Below, in pieces: positions 41,797 through 50,268 of a stretch of DNA of 64,000 bases. Within the stretch, counting starts at the first letter, position 1, and every line of letters begins with the position of its first letter. The stretch is from the NCBI RefSeq assembly GCF_022808175.1, contig NZ_JALGBX010000015.1:100428-164427 (forward strand). Direction: 5' to 3'. The notes under the pieces were generated by a model, which saw only the letters and a program-made list of their open reading frames with translations, was not told the DNA's origin and ran no database searches. The DNA is from Streptomyces sp. AP-93 (GTDB lineage: Bacteria; Actinomycetota; Actinomycetes; Streptomycetales; Streptomycetaceae). The translations under genes and the position numbers were made by a program.

Positions 41797-42638
41797 CAGC
41801 GCGGGCAGAAGTAGCTCGACCGGTTCATCCAGGGACGGCGCCGCATCGGAGTGCCGCAGCGCCGGCAGGGCTCGTCCTCCCGCCCGTAGGCGTCGAGGGA
41901 GCGGTCGAAGTAGCCGGACTCGCCGTTGACGTTGACGTAGAGGCTGTCGAAGCTGGTGCCGCCGACGGCCAGGGCCTCGTTCATGACGTCCCGGACATGG
42001 CCGAGGAGTTCCGCGCTCCGGGGGCGCGTGAGCGTGGCCGTGGGGCGCTCGTAGTGCAGCTTGGCGCGCCAGAGCGATTCGTCCGCGTAGATGTTGCCGA
42101 CCCCGCTGATCAGCGACTGGTCGAGCAGCGCCCGCTTCACCGTGGTGCGCTTGGCGCGCAGCGCCAGGTGGTAGGCCCCCTCGTCGAAGAGCGGGTCCAG
42201 GGGGTCCCTCGCGATGTGCGCGATGACGTCGGGCAGGCCCTCCGCACTGTCGGGGACGCAGGGGTGGAGCGACAGTCCGCCGAAGGTCCGCTGGTCGACG
42301 AAGCGCAGCTCGGTCCCGGCACCGTCCCCGAAGCGCACCCGGATGCGCAGGTGCTTCTCGTCGGGGGCCCCTTCGGGCTGTACGAGGAGCTGCCCGCTCA
42401 TCCCGAGGTGCCCGAGCACGGAGTGCTCACGCTCCTCCAGCGGCAGCCACAGGTACTTGCCGCGCCGCCTGGGCACCCCGAAGGTCGCCCCCGTGAGCCG
42501 CGCCGCGAAATCGGCGCCGCCGCCCTCGTGCCGGCGTACGGCGCGCGGGTGCAGGACCTCGACGGCCGTGACGGTCCGCCCGGCCACCCAGCGTTCCAGC
42601 CCGCGCCGCACCACTTCTACTTCGGGCAGCTCGGGCAC
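41769..42638 (-). CDS. mutM: formamidopyrimidine-DNA glycosylase
   Basis: The protein has 289 residues. It has the N-terminal catalytic PELPEVE, the helix-two-turn-helix ISGVGNIYADESLWRAKLHY, and a zinc finger CRRCGTPMRRRPWMNRSSYF followed by CPRC. It removes 8-oxoguanine and formamidopyrimidines by base excision. It lies in the conserved order smc...mutM-rnc-rpmF; a repeat element and the rnc terminator separate it from rnc. Its stop overlaps the hxlR coding end. Confidence 0.97.
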   Translation of the reverse strand: MPELPEVEVVRRGLERWVAGRTVTAVEVLHPRAVRRHEGGGADFAARLTGATFGVPRRRGKYLWLPLEEREHSVLGHLGMSGQLLVQPEGAPDEKHLRIRVRFGDGAGTELRFVDQRTFGGLSLHPCVPDSAEGLPDVIAHIARDPLDPLFDEGAYHLALRAKRTTVKRALLDQSLISGVGNIYADESLWRAKLHYERPTATLTRPRSAELLGHVRDVMNEALAVGGTSFDSLYVNVNGESGYFDRSLDAYGREDEPCRRCGTPMRRRPWMNRSSYFCPRCQRPSRVAS

Positions 42639-42700
42639 GGGTTCCTCCGGAAGGGTGCGGATCGGCTCTTATGGTGAGCCTACCGGCCTGCCCTGCGGGG

Positions 42701-42780
42701 CCTTTCCCCTCCCCGCCCCTTCCCGAAACCGGGGGCTCCGCCCCCAGACCCCCGCGCCTCGATCGCCGGCGAGGCTGGAT
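42701..42780 (-). repeat. third copy of the GC-rich dispersed element
   Basis: The stretch CCCGCCCCTTCCCGAAAC, then GGGGGCTCCGCCCCCAGACC and GCGCCTCGATCGCCGGCGAG is a close variant of the copies at 21029-21094 and, inverted, 36323-36388. It lies between mutM and rnc and can fold (GGGGGC TCC GCCCCC). Confidence 0.8.
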
Positions 42781-42790
42781 ACAACGGGTC

Positions 42791-42824
42791 CGCCCCGCCG
42801 CCTGCCGGAGCAGGTGGCGGGGCG
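42791..42824 (-). terminator. terminator of rnc
   Basis: A 15-bp stem (42791-42805 with 42810-42824, one G-T pair) with CGGA loop, 22 nt after the rnc stop on the minus strand. Confidence 0.85.
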
Positions 42825-42845
42825 GGGAGTTCCCGGAAGAACGGG

Positions 42846-43691
42846 TCAGGCGTTCGACGTCGGATCGGCGGGGGTCGTCGCCCCGTCGTCCTCGGCCGGA
42901 GCCGGGGCCCCGGTCACGGCCGGAGCCTGGACCTCGGCCTGAGCCGCGCCGTCCACGGAAGTCGCCGCGGTACTGATACCGCGCCACGCAGACTCGGCCG
43001 CCTGCTGTTCCGCTTCCTTCTTGCTGCGTCCGACGCCGGAGCCGTAAGAGATTCCACCGACGCGCGCGGCGGCGGTGAAGGTCTTCTCGTGGTCCGGGCC
43101 GGTCTCGGTGACCAGGTATTCCGGCACGCCCAGACCCTTGGCGGCCGTGAGCTCCTGGAGACTGGTCTTCCAGTCCAGGCCGGCACCGAGGTTCGAGGAC
43201 TTCTCGATGAGCGGGTCGAAGAGCCGGTGAACCAGCTCCGAGGCCGCGTCGAGGCCCTGATCGAGGTAGACCGCGCCGATCACCGCTTCAAGGGTGTCGG
43301 CGAGGATGGAGGCCTTGTCCCGGCCACCCGTGCCCTCTTCGCCCCGGCCGAGCCGGATGAAGGAGCCGAGTTGGAGGCCGCGGCTGACCTCCGCCAGTGC
43401 ACGCGAGTTGACTACCGCGGCCCGCAGTTTGGCCAGTTGGCCTTCCGGCAGGTCGGGGTGGGTCGTGTACAGCGTGTCCGTGACCACCAGGCCCAGCACG
43501 GAGTCCCCGAGGAACTCCAGCCGTTCGTTGGTGGGCAGACCGCCGTTCTCGTACGCGTACGAGCGGTGGGTCAGCGCACGCACCAGAAGGGCGGACTCGA
43601 GTCGATACCCGAGCCGCCCTTCCAGAAGCACGTGGGACGAGGCCGCGTTGTTACTGACTGCCTGCTTCTCAGCGTTGGACAGCTCAGACAT
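42846..43691 (-). CDS. rnc: ribonuclease III
   Basis: The protein has 281 residues. The RNase III signature NERLEFLGDSVLGLVVTDTL carries the catalytic acids, with a second site in DTLEAVIGAVYLD. A double-stranded RNA-binding domain (about 170-240) ends in GRSKKEAEQQAAESAW. The last 40 residues are Ala/Pro/Glu-rich. In Streptomyces rnc (absB) is needed for normal antibiotic production. The ATG at 43691 has only a weak GAGAGG site; the gene lies 19 nt after rpmF and may be coupled. Confidence 0.96.
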   Translation of the reverse strand: MSELSNAEKQAVSNNAASSHVLLEGRLGYRLESALLVRALTHRSYAYENGGLPTNERLEFLGDSVLGLVVTDTLYTTHPDLPEGQLAKLRAAVVNSRALAEVSRGLQLGSFIRLGRGEEGTGGRDKASILADTLEAVIGAVYLDQGLDAASELVHRLFDPLIEKSSNLGAGLDWKTSLQELTAAKGLGVPEYLVTETGPDHEKTFTAAARVGGISYGSGVGRSKKEAEQQAAESAWRGISTAATSVDGAAQAEVQAPAVTGAPAPAEDDGATTPADPTSNA

Positions 43692-43710
43692 TGCGCCTCT
43701 CACCAGCCGC

Positions 43711-43884
43711 TCAGACCTCGAGGACCTGGCGCTTGTTGTAGGTGCCGCAGCTCGGGCACGCAATGTGCTGGAGCTTCGGCTCCTGGCAACGCTCACACGA
43801 AACCAGGGTGGGGACCGCAGCCTTCCACTGCGACCGGCGGTGGCGCGTGTTGCTGCGCGACATCTTCCGCTTCGGAACAGCCAC
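43711..43884 (-). CDS. rpmF: 50S ribosomal protein L32
   Basis: The protein has 57 residues, exact family length, from a GTG start (MAVPKRKMSRSNTRHRRSQW). The zinc ribbon is present (CERC and CPSC), so this is the Zn-containing (C+) form. AGGAG lies 8 nt upstream. Only 2 nt separate it from the DUF177 stop; the DUF177-rpmF-rnc order is conserved widely. Confidence 0.97.
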   Translation of the reverse strand: MAVPKRKMSRSNTRHRRSQWKAAVPTLVSCERCQEPKLQHIACPSCGTYNKRQVLEV

Positions 43885-43886
43885 GG

Positions 43887-44552
43887 CTACTTCTCCTGCT
43901 TCTCGGCGGCGCTCTGAACTCCGTCGGAGGCAGTGCCGCTCATATTGTCCTTCTCGACGCCCTGATCGGTGACGAGTCCCTGCAATGCCGCCCAACGGAT
44001 GTCGACGGCGTCATGGTGGTGGTCCGGGTCGTCGTTCAGGCTGAGCCCGCAATCGGGGCACAGTCCGAGACAGTCCTCCCGGCACACCGGCTGCAGCGGC
44101 AGTGCGAGCACCACCACATCGCGCAGCACGGATTCGAGGTCGAACAAACCGTCCTCGAGAAAGAGCGTGTCCTCGTCGTCCTCGGCGTCGTCGGCCGGCT
44201 CCGCCTTGGAGCGGATCCGGTCGTCGGCGTCAGGGTACGAGAACATCTCCTGGAAGTCCGCCTTGAGCTCACACTCGACGGCCTCCAGACACCTTACGCA
44301 TTCCCCGGTTGCCGAGCCACGGGCGGTGCCTGTGACAAGCACCCCTTCCATGACCGACTCCAGGCGGAGCTTGAGGTTCAGCCGGCTGCCTTCCGGCACT
44401 CCGATGACACCGGCGAGACCGAGGTCCGCCGGCGCCGCGATCTCGCGGGACAGCCGCAGCATGGCACCAGGACGCCGACCCAGCTCGTGCGTGTCGAACA
44501 CGAGGGGGTTGCGGTGGTCGAGGTGGGTGTTCAGGGCTGTTCCCGCTTTCAC
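43887..44552 (-). CDS. YceD/DUF177 family protein
   Basis: The protein has 221 residues. The conserved DUF177 core has two Cys pairs: GECVRC near 84 and CREDCLGLCPDCG near 157-169. In plants and E. coli the family is linked to 23S rRNA accumulation, and the gene almost always precedes rpmF. The start is uncertain: a GTG at 44552 is annotated; the family-like start NTHLDHRNPLVFDTHELG suggests translation might begin at the CTG six codons later. Confidence 0.93.
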   Translation of the reverse strand: MKAGTALNTHLDHRNPLVFDTHELGRRPGAMLRLSREIAAPADLGLAGVIGVPEGSRLNLKLRLESVMEGVLVTGTARGSATGECVRCLEAVECELKADFQEMFSYPDADDRIRSKAEPADDAEDDEDTLFLEDGLFDLESVLRDVVVLALPLQPVCREDCLGLCPDCGLSLNDDPDHHHDAVDIRWAALQGLVTDQGVEKDNMSGTASDGVQSAAEKQEK

Positions 44553-44685
44553 AAAATCACTGGAGACTGCTGAAGATCAAGATTTCCGCCACTCAAGGGC
44601 AGCATGGATCGCGGTGCATACGCGCGACCGAAGAGCCAGGATACCCGCCGCTTCGCTCTGAGCCCAATCCAGGTTCGCGGCGAGC

Positions 44686-45726
44686 TCAGCGGCCCTGTTC
44701 GTACTGGCGCAGCTGGTCCAGATTGATCATGCTCGTGTCGAAGAAGCTGGTCTCGTCGAGCGCCACCTGCTGGTCCTGTACGGGCTGCTGCTGCTGGTAG
44801 CCGCCGTACGGGTCGGGCTGCTGCTGCTCATACGAGACCGCGTAGGGGTCGGGCTGCTGCTGGACCTGCTGGTAGCCGCCGTACGGGTCCTGGTACGCGT
44901 AGGCGTCCTGCTGGACCGGCTGCTGGTAGGCATAGGCGTCGTACGCCGGCTGCGGCTCGGGCTGGGCCTGCGCCTGCGCGGGGATCAGCGGCGCCTGCGG
45001 CTCGGCCAGGCCCGCCAGGAAGTCCGCGTCGCTCGAGGAGCGCGACTGCTGGTGCCCCGCCGCGTCCTGGGCGGCCATGTGCGCGCCGAGGTCGTCGGTG
45101 GCCACGCGGCCGAGGAGCTTCTGCCGGCCCCGGCCGACGGCCTCCAGGGTCTTGGAGAGCACCGCTTCGAAGGTGGCCAGCTTGGTGTCCACGTACGCGT
45201 CGGCCTGCTGCCGCTGCGTCTCGGGGTCGTGGCTGCGCTCGGGCGCCTCGGCGTCGGGGTAGCCCTGCTCGTCGAGCCCGGCCCCCCGGCCCAGCAGCTT
45301 CTCGCGGCCCCGGTCCACCGAGCCGATGGTCTTGGTGAGCACGACCTCGAAGTTCGCGAGCTTGCTGTCGACGTAGTCGTCGGCCTCGGCCTTGACCTCG
45401 TCCGCCTCCCGGCGGGCCTCCGCCAGGATCCGGTCCGCCTCGTCCTGGGAGCGCCGCGCGACCTCGGTGTCGGAGATCAGAGAACCGCGCTGGGCGTGCG
45501 CCGACTCGATGATCCGGTCGGCCTCGCGGCGGGCCTCCTCCACCATCTGCTCCCGGCCGCCGATGAGCTCCTGGGCCTGTGCGAGCGAGCCCGGCAGGGC
45601 GCCCCGCACCTCTTCGAGCAGGGCGAGCAGCTCGGCGCGGTTGATCACGCACGAGGCCGACATGGGCATGGACCGGGCGCTGCCGACGGCCGCGACGATC
45701 TCGTCGAGCTTCTTCTGCACGTCCAT
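44686..45726 (-). CDS. SepIVA/DivIVA-like coiled-coil protein
   Basis: The protein has 346 residues. An N-terminal DivIVA-like helix (MDVQKKLDEIVAAVGSARSM) is followed by long coiled coil (about 50-135). An internal duplication is visible: residues 117-147 and 177-207 are near copies, exactly 60 apart, each ending RGREKLLGR or RGRQKLLGR. The C-terminal 120 residues are Gln/Pro/Tyr-rich (YGGYQQ repeats), probably disordered. The position next to DUF177-rpmF-rnc matches mycobacterial SepIVA, a septation factor; that assignment is inference from context and architecture. Confidence 0.8.
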   Translation of the reverse strand: MDVQKKLDEIVAAVGSARSMPMSASCVINRAELLALLEEVRGALPGSLAQAQELIGGREQMVEEARREADRIIESAHAQRGSLISDTEVARRSQDEADRILAEARREADEVKAEADDYVDSKLANFEVVLTKTIGSVDRGREKLLGRGAGLDEQGYPDAEAPERSHDPETQRQQADAYVDTKLATFEAVLSKTLEAVGRGRQKLLGRVATDDLGAHMAAQDAAGHQQSRSSSDADFLAGLAEPQAPLIPAQAQAQPEPQPAYDAYAYQQPVQQDAYAYQDPYGGYQQVQQQPDPYAVSYEQQQPDPYGGYQQQQPVQDQQVALDETSFFDTSMINLDQLRQYEQGR

Positions 45727-45844
45727 GGGTGCTCGCACTCTCTCGGCCCCGGGCGGTTCCCGAGACGGACGGGACGACTGTAAGGCCACCGGCCCGGGAG
45801 CCGACACCGGCTGATGCCGGGTCAGGGGGTGCCGGCGGCCGGGG

Positions 45845-46324
45845 TCAGCGCCTGGGCAGGCGCTCCAGCAGGGCGGCGTGCACGTGTGCGGGCAGCAGGT
45901 GGGCCACGTCGCCGCCCCAGGCCGCCACTTCCTTGACCAGGGAGGAGGACAGGAAGCTGTAGGTGGGGTTGGTCGGGACGAAGAGCGTCTCGACGCCCGA
46001 CAGGCCCATGTTCATCTGGGCCATCTGCAGCTCGTAGTCGAAGTCGCTGACGGCGCGCAGGCCCTTGACGATGGCCGGGATCTCCCGCTGCTTGCAGAAG
46101 TCGACGAGGAGCCCGTGGAAGGACTCGACCACGATGTTGCCGTAGCCGGCGGTCGCCTCGCGGATCAGCTCGATCCGCTCCTCGACGGTGAAGAGCCCCT
46201 GCTTGGACTGGTTGATCATCACGGCGACGTGGACCACGTCGTAGAGCCGCGAGGCCCTGCCGATGATGTCGAGGTGTCCGTTGGTGATGGGGTCGAACGA
46301 CCCCGGACAGACGGCGCGGCGCAA
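45845..46324 (-). CDS. coaD: phosphopantetheine adenylyltransferase
   Basis: The protein has 159 residues. The nucleotidyltransferase motif GSFDPITNGH and the C-terminal YSFLSSSLVKEVA (ISSxxxR-like) are present. It makes dephospho-CoA from phosphopantetheine. The TTG at 46324 is favoured: GAGGG sits 7 nt upstream and gives family length. An ATG two codons earlier and another at 46357, which overlaps the rsmD stop as ATGA, are alternatives. Confidence 0.96.
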   Translation of the reverse strand: MRRAVCPGSFDPITNGHLDIIGRASRLYDVVHVAVMINQSKQGLFTVEERIELIREATAGYGNIVVESFHGLLVDFCKQREIPAIVKGLRAVSDFDYELQMAQMNMGLSGVETLFVPTNPTYSFLSSSLVKEVAAWGGDVAHLLPAHVHAALLERLPRR

Positions 46325-46353
46325 CTGCATTCCCTCGTTCCCGGGTGCGGGCT

Positions 46354-46932
46354 TCATGACTCTTCGCTGATGGAGGCGGCGCGACCGTACCAAAGGGTGC
46401 CCTCGCCGTACTTCCTGGAGCGCAGCGGCTCGAAGCCCTCCGGCCACGGGAAGGCCCCGCTGCGGGTCCTGCGCTCCACGGTGACGAGCGCGTCGTCGGT
46501 GAGCCAGCCATTGGACCGGAGTGTGAGGAGGATCTCGCACAGGTCGGAGTGCTCGACCTCGTACGGCGGGTCCAGGAAGACCACGTCGTACGGGTCCCCG
46601 TGCGCGGCGCCGGCCGCGATCTGCTCGGCCCGGCCGACCCGGAATTCGGCGCCGGGCAGGCCCACCGACGTGATGTTGTCCCGGATCGCCTTGGCGGCCT
46701 TGGCGTCGGGCTCGACCAGCAGCGCGTGGCCCGCGCCGCGGGAGAGCGCCTCCAGGCCGACTGCGCCGGAACCGGCGTAGAGGTCGAGGACGCGGGCTCC
46801 CTCGACTCCGTGCAGCGACTCCCAGGTGGAGAAGAGGCCCTCGCGCATCCGGTCCGAGGTGGGGCGGGTGCCGGTGCCGGGCGGTACGGCGAGGCGTCGC
46901 CCGCCGGCGCTTCCGGCGATCACGCGGGTCAT
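46354..46932 (-). CDS. rsmD: 16S rRNA (guanine966-N2)-methyltransferase
   Basis: The protein has 192 residues. SAM motif I is RVLDLYAGSGAVGLEALSRG and the catalytic motif IV is VVFLDPPYEVEH, typical of N2-guanine methylation. It is followed almost directly by coaD, as in most actinobacteria, and preceded by recG after 62 nt. Confidence 0.96.
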   Translation of the reverse strand: MTRVIAGSAGGRRLAVPPGTGTRPTSDRMREGLFSTWESLHGVEGARVLDLYAGSGAVGLEALSRGAGHALLVEPDAKAAKAIRDNITSVGLPGAEFRVGRAEQIAAGAAHGDPYDVVFLDPPYEVEHSDLCEILLTLRSNGWLTDDALVTVERRTRSGAFPWPEGFEPLRSRKYGEGTLWYGRAASISEES

Positions 46933-46994
46933 CTGGGGTCCTTCGGTGAGCGGGGCGGAGGGTGGTGCAGGCCTTCAACGATAGGTCGTGCCCG

Positions 46995-49900
46995 TCACCC
47001 CTTCTCCAGGTACTGCTCGCGCTCGGTGTCCAGCAGGGCGTCCAGGGCGGTCCGCAGGCCCGGCAGCTCCGTGAGCTCGGGGTCGGCGGCGACCACGCGG
47101 GTGGCCTCCTCCCGGGCCTGGGTGATGACCTCCTCGTCCTCGATGACGGCGAGCATCCGCAGCGAGGAGCGCACGCCGGACTGGGCCTGGCCGAGCACGT
47201 CGCCCTCGCGGCGCTGCTCCAGGTCGATGCGGGAGAGCTCGAAGCCGTCCAGGGTGGCGGCGACGGCCGCGAGCCGGGCGCGGGCGGGGCTGGCCTCGTG
47301 CATCTCGCTGACCAGCAGGCAGAGGCCCGGGGCGGAGCCGCGGCCGACGCGGCCGCGGAGCTGGTGGAGCTGGGAGACGCCGAAGCGGTCCGCGTCCATG
47401 ATCACCATGACGGTGGAGTTCGGGACGTTCACGCCGACCTCGATGACGGTGGTGGCGACGAGCACCTTGACCTCGCCCGCGGTGAAGCGGCGCATCACGT
47501 CGTCCTTGTCGGCGGGGTCCATCCGCCCGTGCAGCACCTCGACGGACAAGCCGGCGAGGGGCCCCCGGGTGAGCTGCTCGGCGATCTCCAGCACCGCGAG
47601 CGGGGGCCGCTTGTCGCCGTCCTCCTCGGCCGCCGCCTTCTTCTTGGCGCCCTTGGCCCCCTTGGCACTCTTGCCGTTCTCGTCCTCCCCGTCGCCGATG
47701 CGCGGGCAGACCACGTACGCTTGGTGGCCGTTCTCCACTTCCTCGCGGACCCGTTCCCAGGCCCGGGCGAGGAAGTGCGGCTTGTCCTTGGCGGGCACCA
47801 CGTGGGTGGCGATCGGGGAGCGGCCGGCGGGGAGCTGGTCCAGTACGGAGGTCTCCAGATCACCGAAGACGGTCATGGCGACCGTGCGCGGGATCGGGGT
47901 GGCGGTCATGACGAGCAGGTGCGGGGGCTGCTTGCCCTTCGAGCGCAGGGCGTCGCGCTGTTCCACGCCGAATCGGTGCTGCTCGTCGACGACGACCAGA
48001 CCGAGGTCGTGGAACTGCACCTTGTCCTCGATCAGGGCGTGCGTGCCGATCACGAGCCCGGCCTCGCCGGTGATCAGGTCGAGCAGCGCCTGGCGCCGCG
48101 CGGGCATCCCCATCGAGCCGGTGAGCAGCACCACTTTGGTGCCCCGGTCGGAGCCGCCGAGCATGCCGCCCTCGGCGAGCTCGCCCATCATCTCGGTGAT
48201 GGACCGGTGGTGCTGCTGCGCGAGCACCTCGGTCGGGGCGAGCATGGCGGCCTGCCCGCCGGAGTCGACGACGGCGAGCATGGCCCGCAGCGCGACCATC
48301 GTGTTGTGCGTGACGGTGAAGTTGTCGGTCACGTAGGCATGGCTCGGATGCTCGACGCTGATGCACTGGACAGGCTTGGCGCCAACGTGCTCCACCGCCC
48401 GGATACCGCGCCGGAAAGTGTTGTACTCCGGCCTCGGTCGCATGCGTGCCGCCTTGCGCGACAGCCTGAACGGCTCGAACTCCTCGGGCAGGGCGACTGA
48501 GACGTTGAAGGCCGCCTCTTCGGGCAGCACCCGGGCACGTCCGCCGAGAGACCGCACGAGCCAGGCCACGTCCTGCGCCAGTCGGCGCGAGGCAGAGCAG
48601 AACGACATGCTCATGCCGTCCGCGTGAAGCGTCCCGTCCGTGTCCATGAGGCCTTGAAGGACCGCCAGGCGTTCCTTGACCGGTGCGTTCTTGTAGACGT
48701 CCGGGACGAACGTGTGGTGGGAGGTCAGACCCCACAGTCCGAGGTCTCGAAGCGCCTGGATGACGGGATTGCGTCGGGCGCCGCCCTTCGGCCCGCTCAT
48801 CCGGATCGTGTAGTCGCACCGGGATCCGGGAACGACGGCCATCTCGCAGTCCGGCGCCACCTCCGCCGCGACCGCGTCCAGGATCTCCGCGTCCGCGGTG
48901 GACAGCCGCAGGTCATGCCGGAACGACCCGTCACCGAGGAGTACACCCATCAGGTACGGATCAAGTGGTGGGACGTCGCCGCTCGTGAGGTCCACGGGTA
49001 CGGCTACCGGCAGGTACCACTTGGAAGATCCATTGGCCTCGTGCAGGTCCGAACGGATCTCCCGCGTGGTCATCACCTTGGGTTCCTGGCCCCGGTCCCA
49101 TCCACAGCTGGTGCCGACGATCCACAAGTGTTCGTCGTCGCACTCGACCGCGCTGCCGTCCGAGAGCACCACCCGCCACACCTCGCGCTCCCCCTGCGGG
49201 AAGACGCCTCCGACGACGGCGATCTCGCCGGTCGGCACCACCACCTCGTCCCCGACCTCGATCCGGCCCATCGGCCGGAACCCCGTGGGTGTCAGGACTT
49301 GGGCGTCGAGCGGCTGAGCCTTGCCCGAGCCCACTTCGCCCTGGAGGAGGCGGTGCATGGGGTGCTCGGTGGCGAGGTCGTCGAAGATCTCCTTCGAGAC
49401 GCCTCGCTGGCCTTCGGTCAGGGTGAAGGGCAGCTTGGCGTCGAAGGATTCGAGGAGGCCGCCGGGGGTGGGGCGGCGGGGTACGGCCGGGAGCTGGGAG
49501 TCGGCGTGCCGGCGGCGGGCCAGGGCGACCTGGAGGACGAAGGCCTCGTCCCACTTCAGGCGCCCGCGGGCGTCCTCGATGTCTGCCTTGGTGACCGGGC
49601 GGTGGATCTTCAGCAGGGCTTCGGTGAGCGGGACCAGCCCGCGGTCCTCGCGCAGGGCGCCGGGCAGCGGGTCGACGACCTCCTGGGCCCTGGGGAGCAC
49701 CGCGTCCACGCACTTGGCGATCTTCCAGGACTCCAGCTTCGCGCAGGCCGGGTAGATCGGGATGAGCTGGCTCGCGAAGGCGGTGGCCGCGTCCCGGTCG
49801 GAGGCGTCCGCGCCGAGCGGCTCGTAGGCGGGGTGGGCGAGCTGGAGCTTGTGGTTGAACATCCCGACCTTGCCCGCGAACATCGCGCGGCTGCCGGGCA

Positions 49901-50252
49901 GCAGTTCCTTGTGTGGTTTGTGGACGCCCGACCCGAAGAAGACGAGCTGGAGGCGTCCGCTGCCGTCGGTGATGGTGACTTCGAGGCGCTTTCCGCCGCC
50001 CCGGCTGCCCTGGTACGTCAGCAGGCGTGCGTCGGCGACCTGCGCGACCACCGTGACGTGTTCGTCGATCTGGTCGGCGAGTTCGGCCAGCGAGGTCAGC
50101 TCGCCGCGCTCCGCGTACCGCCGGGGGTAGTGGTGGAGCAGGTCCAGGGCCGTGTGCAGGCCGAGCTGCTCGGCCAGCACCTTGGCGGTGGCGGGGCCGA
50201 GGGTCTTCTTGAGGTCTTCGTCGAGCGCGGGCACGTGTTCATTGCACACCAT
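46995..50252 (-). CDS. recG: ATP-dependent DNA helicase RecG interrupted by an intein
   Basis: The precursor has 1085 residues; without residues 312-650 it is 746, normal for actinobacterial RecG. The N-terminal wedge/OB domain (about 60-170) is intact. Walker A is split: GEVGSGK (305-311), then the intein, then TMVALRAML. Helicase motifs downstream include VVVDEQHRFGVEQRDAL, VMTATPIPRT and QLRGRVGRG. RecG remodels stalled forks and R-loops. Splicing must restore GSGKT for activity, so the gene depends on intein removal. The ATG at 50252 has no clear ribosome site; a GTG six codons later is an alternative. Confidence 0.95.
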   Translation of the reverse strand: MVCNEHVPALDEDLKKTLGPATAKVLAEQLGLHTALDLLHHYPRRYAERGELTSLAELADQIDEHVTVVAQVADARLLTYQGSRGGGKRLEVTITDGSGRLQLVFFGSGVHKPHKELLPGSRAMFAGKVGMFNHKLQLAHPAYEPLGADASDRDAATAFASQLIPIYPACAKLESWKIAKCVDAVLPRAQEVVDPLPGALREDRGLVPLTEALLKIHRPVTKADIEDARGRLKWDEAFVLQVALARRRHADSQLPAVPRRPTPGGLLESFDAKLPFTLTEGQRGVSKEIFDDLATEHPMHRLLQGEVGSGKAQPLDAQVLTPTGFRPMGRIEVGDEVVVPTGEIAVVGGVFPQGEREVWRVVLSDGSAVECDDEHLWIVGTSCGWDRGQEPKVMTTREIRSDLHEANGSSKWYLPVAVPVDLTSGDVPPLDPYLMGVLLGDGSFRHDLRLSTADAEILDAVAAEVAPDCEMAVVPGSRCDYTIRMSGPKGGARRNPVIQALRDLGLWGLTSHHTFVPDVYKNAPVKERLAVLQGLMDTDGTLHADGMSMSFCSASRRLAQDVAWLVRSLGGRARVLPEEAAFNVSVALPEEFEPFRLSRKAARMRPRPEYNTFRRGIRAVEHVGAKPVQCISVEHPSHAYVTDNFTVTHNTMVALRAMLAVVDSGGQAAMLAPTEVLAQQHHRSITEMMGELAEGGMLGGSDRGTKVVLLTGSMGMPARRQALLDLITGEAGLVIGTHALIEDKVQFHDLGLVVVDEQHRFGVEQRDALRSKGKQPPHLLVMTATPIPRTVAMTVFGDLETSVLDQLPAGRSPIATHVVPAKDKPHFLARAWERVREEVENGHQAYVVCPRIGDGEDENGKSAKGAKGAKKKAAAEEDGDKRPPLAVLEIAEQLTRGPLAGLSVEVLHGRMDPADKDDVMRRFTAGEVKVLVATTVIEVGVNVPNSTVMVIMDADRFGVSQLHQLRGRVGRGSAPGLCLLVSEMHEASPARARLAAVAATLDGFELSRIDLEQRREGDVLGQAQSGVRSSLRMLAVIEDEEVITQAREEATRVVAADPELTELPGLRTALDALLDTEREQYLEKG
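48303..49319 (-). other. intein with LAGLIDADG endonuclease within recG
   Basis: It encodes 339 residues (312-650 of the precursor), inserted between Lys311 and Thr651 of GSGK/T. It begins with Ala (AQPLDAQVLTPTGF), not Cys or Ser, and ends VTHN followed by Thr. Trp377 (DDEHLW), Cys630 (VQCISVEHPSHAYVT) and Thr648 form the Trp-Cys-Thr set of class 3 inteins, where a block F Cys replaces the N-terminal nucleophile. The endonuclease motifs are LMGVLLGDG (434-442) and LQGLMDTDG (532-540). Two 60-nt lines at its 3' end count 60 and 67 percent G+C against 75 percent in the adjacent recG line. Confidence 0.93.
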
Positions 50253-50268
50253 GACGCCGACAACCCGG

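Noticed and set aside
46995..50252. RecG enlarged by sequencing error or gene fusion
   Set aside because: The insert sits exactly between Lys and Thr of the P-loop and carries all intein and endonuclease motifs, which a fusion or error would not produce.
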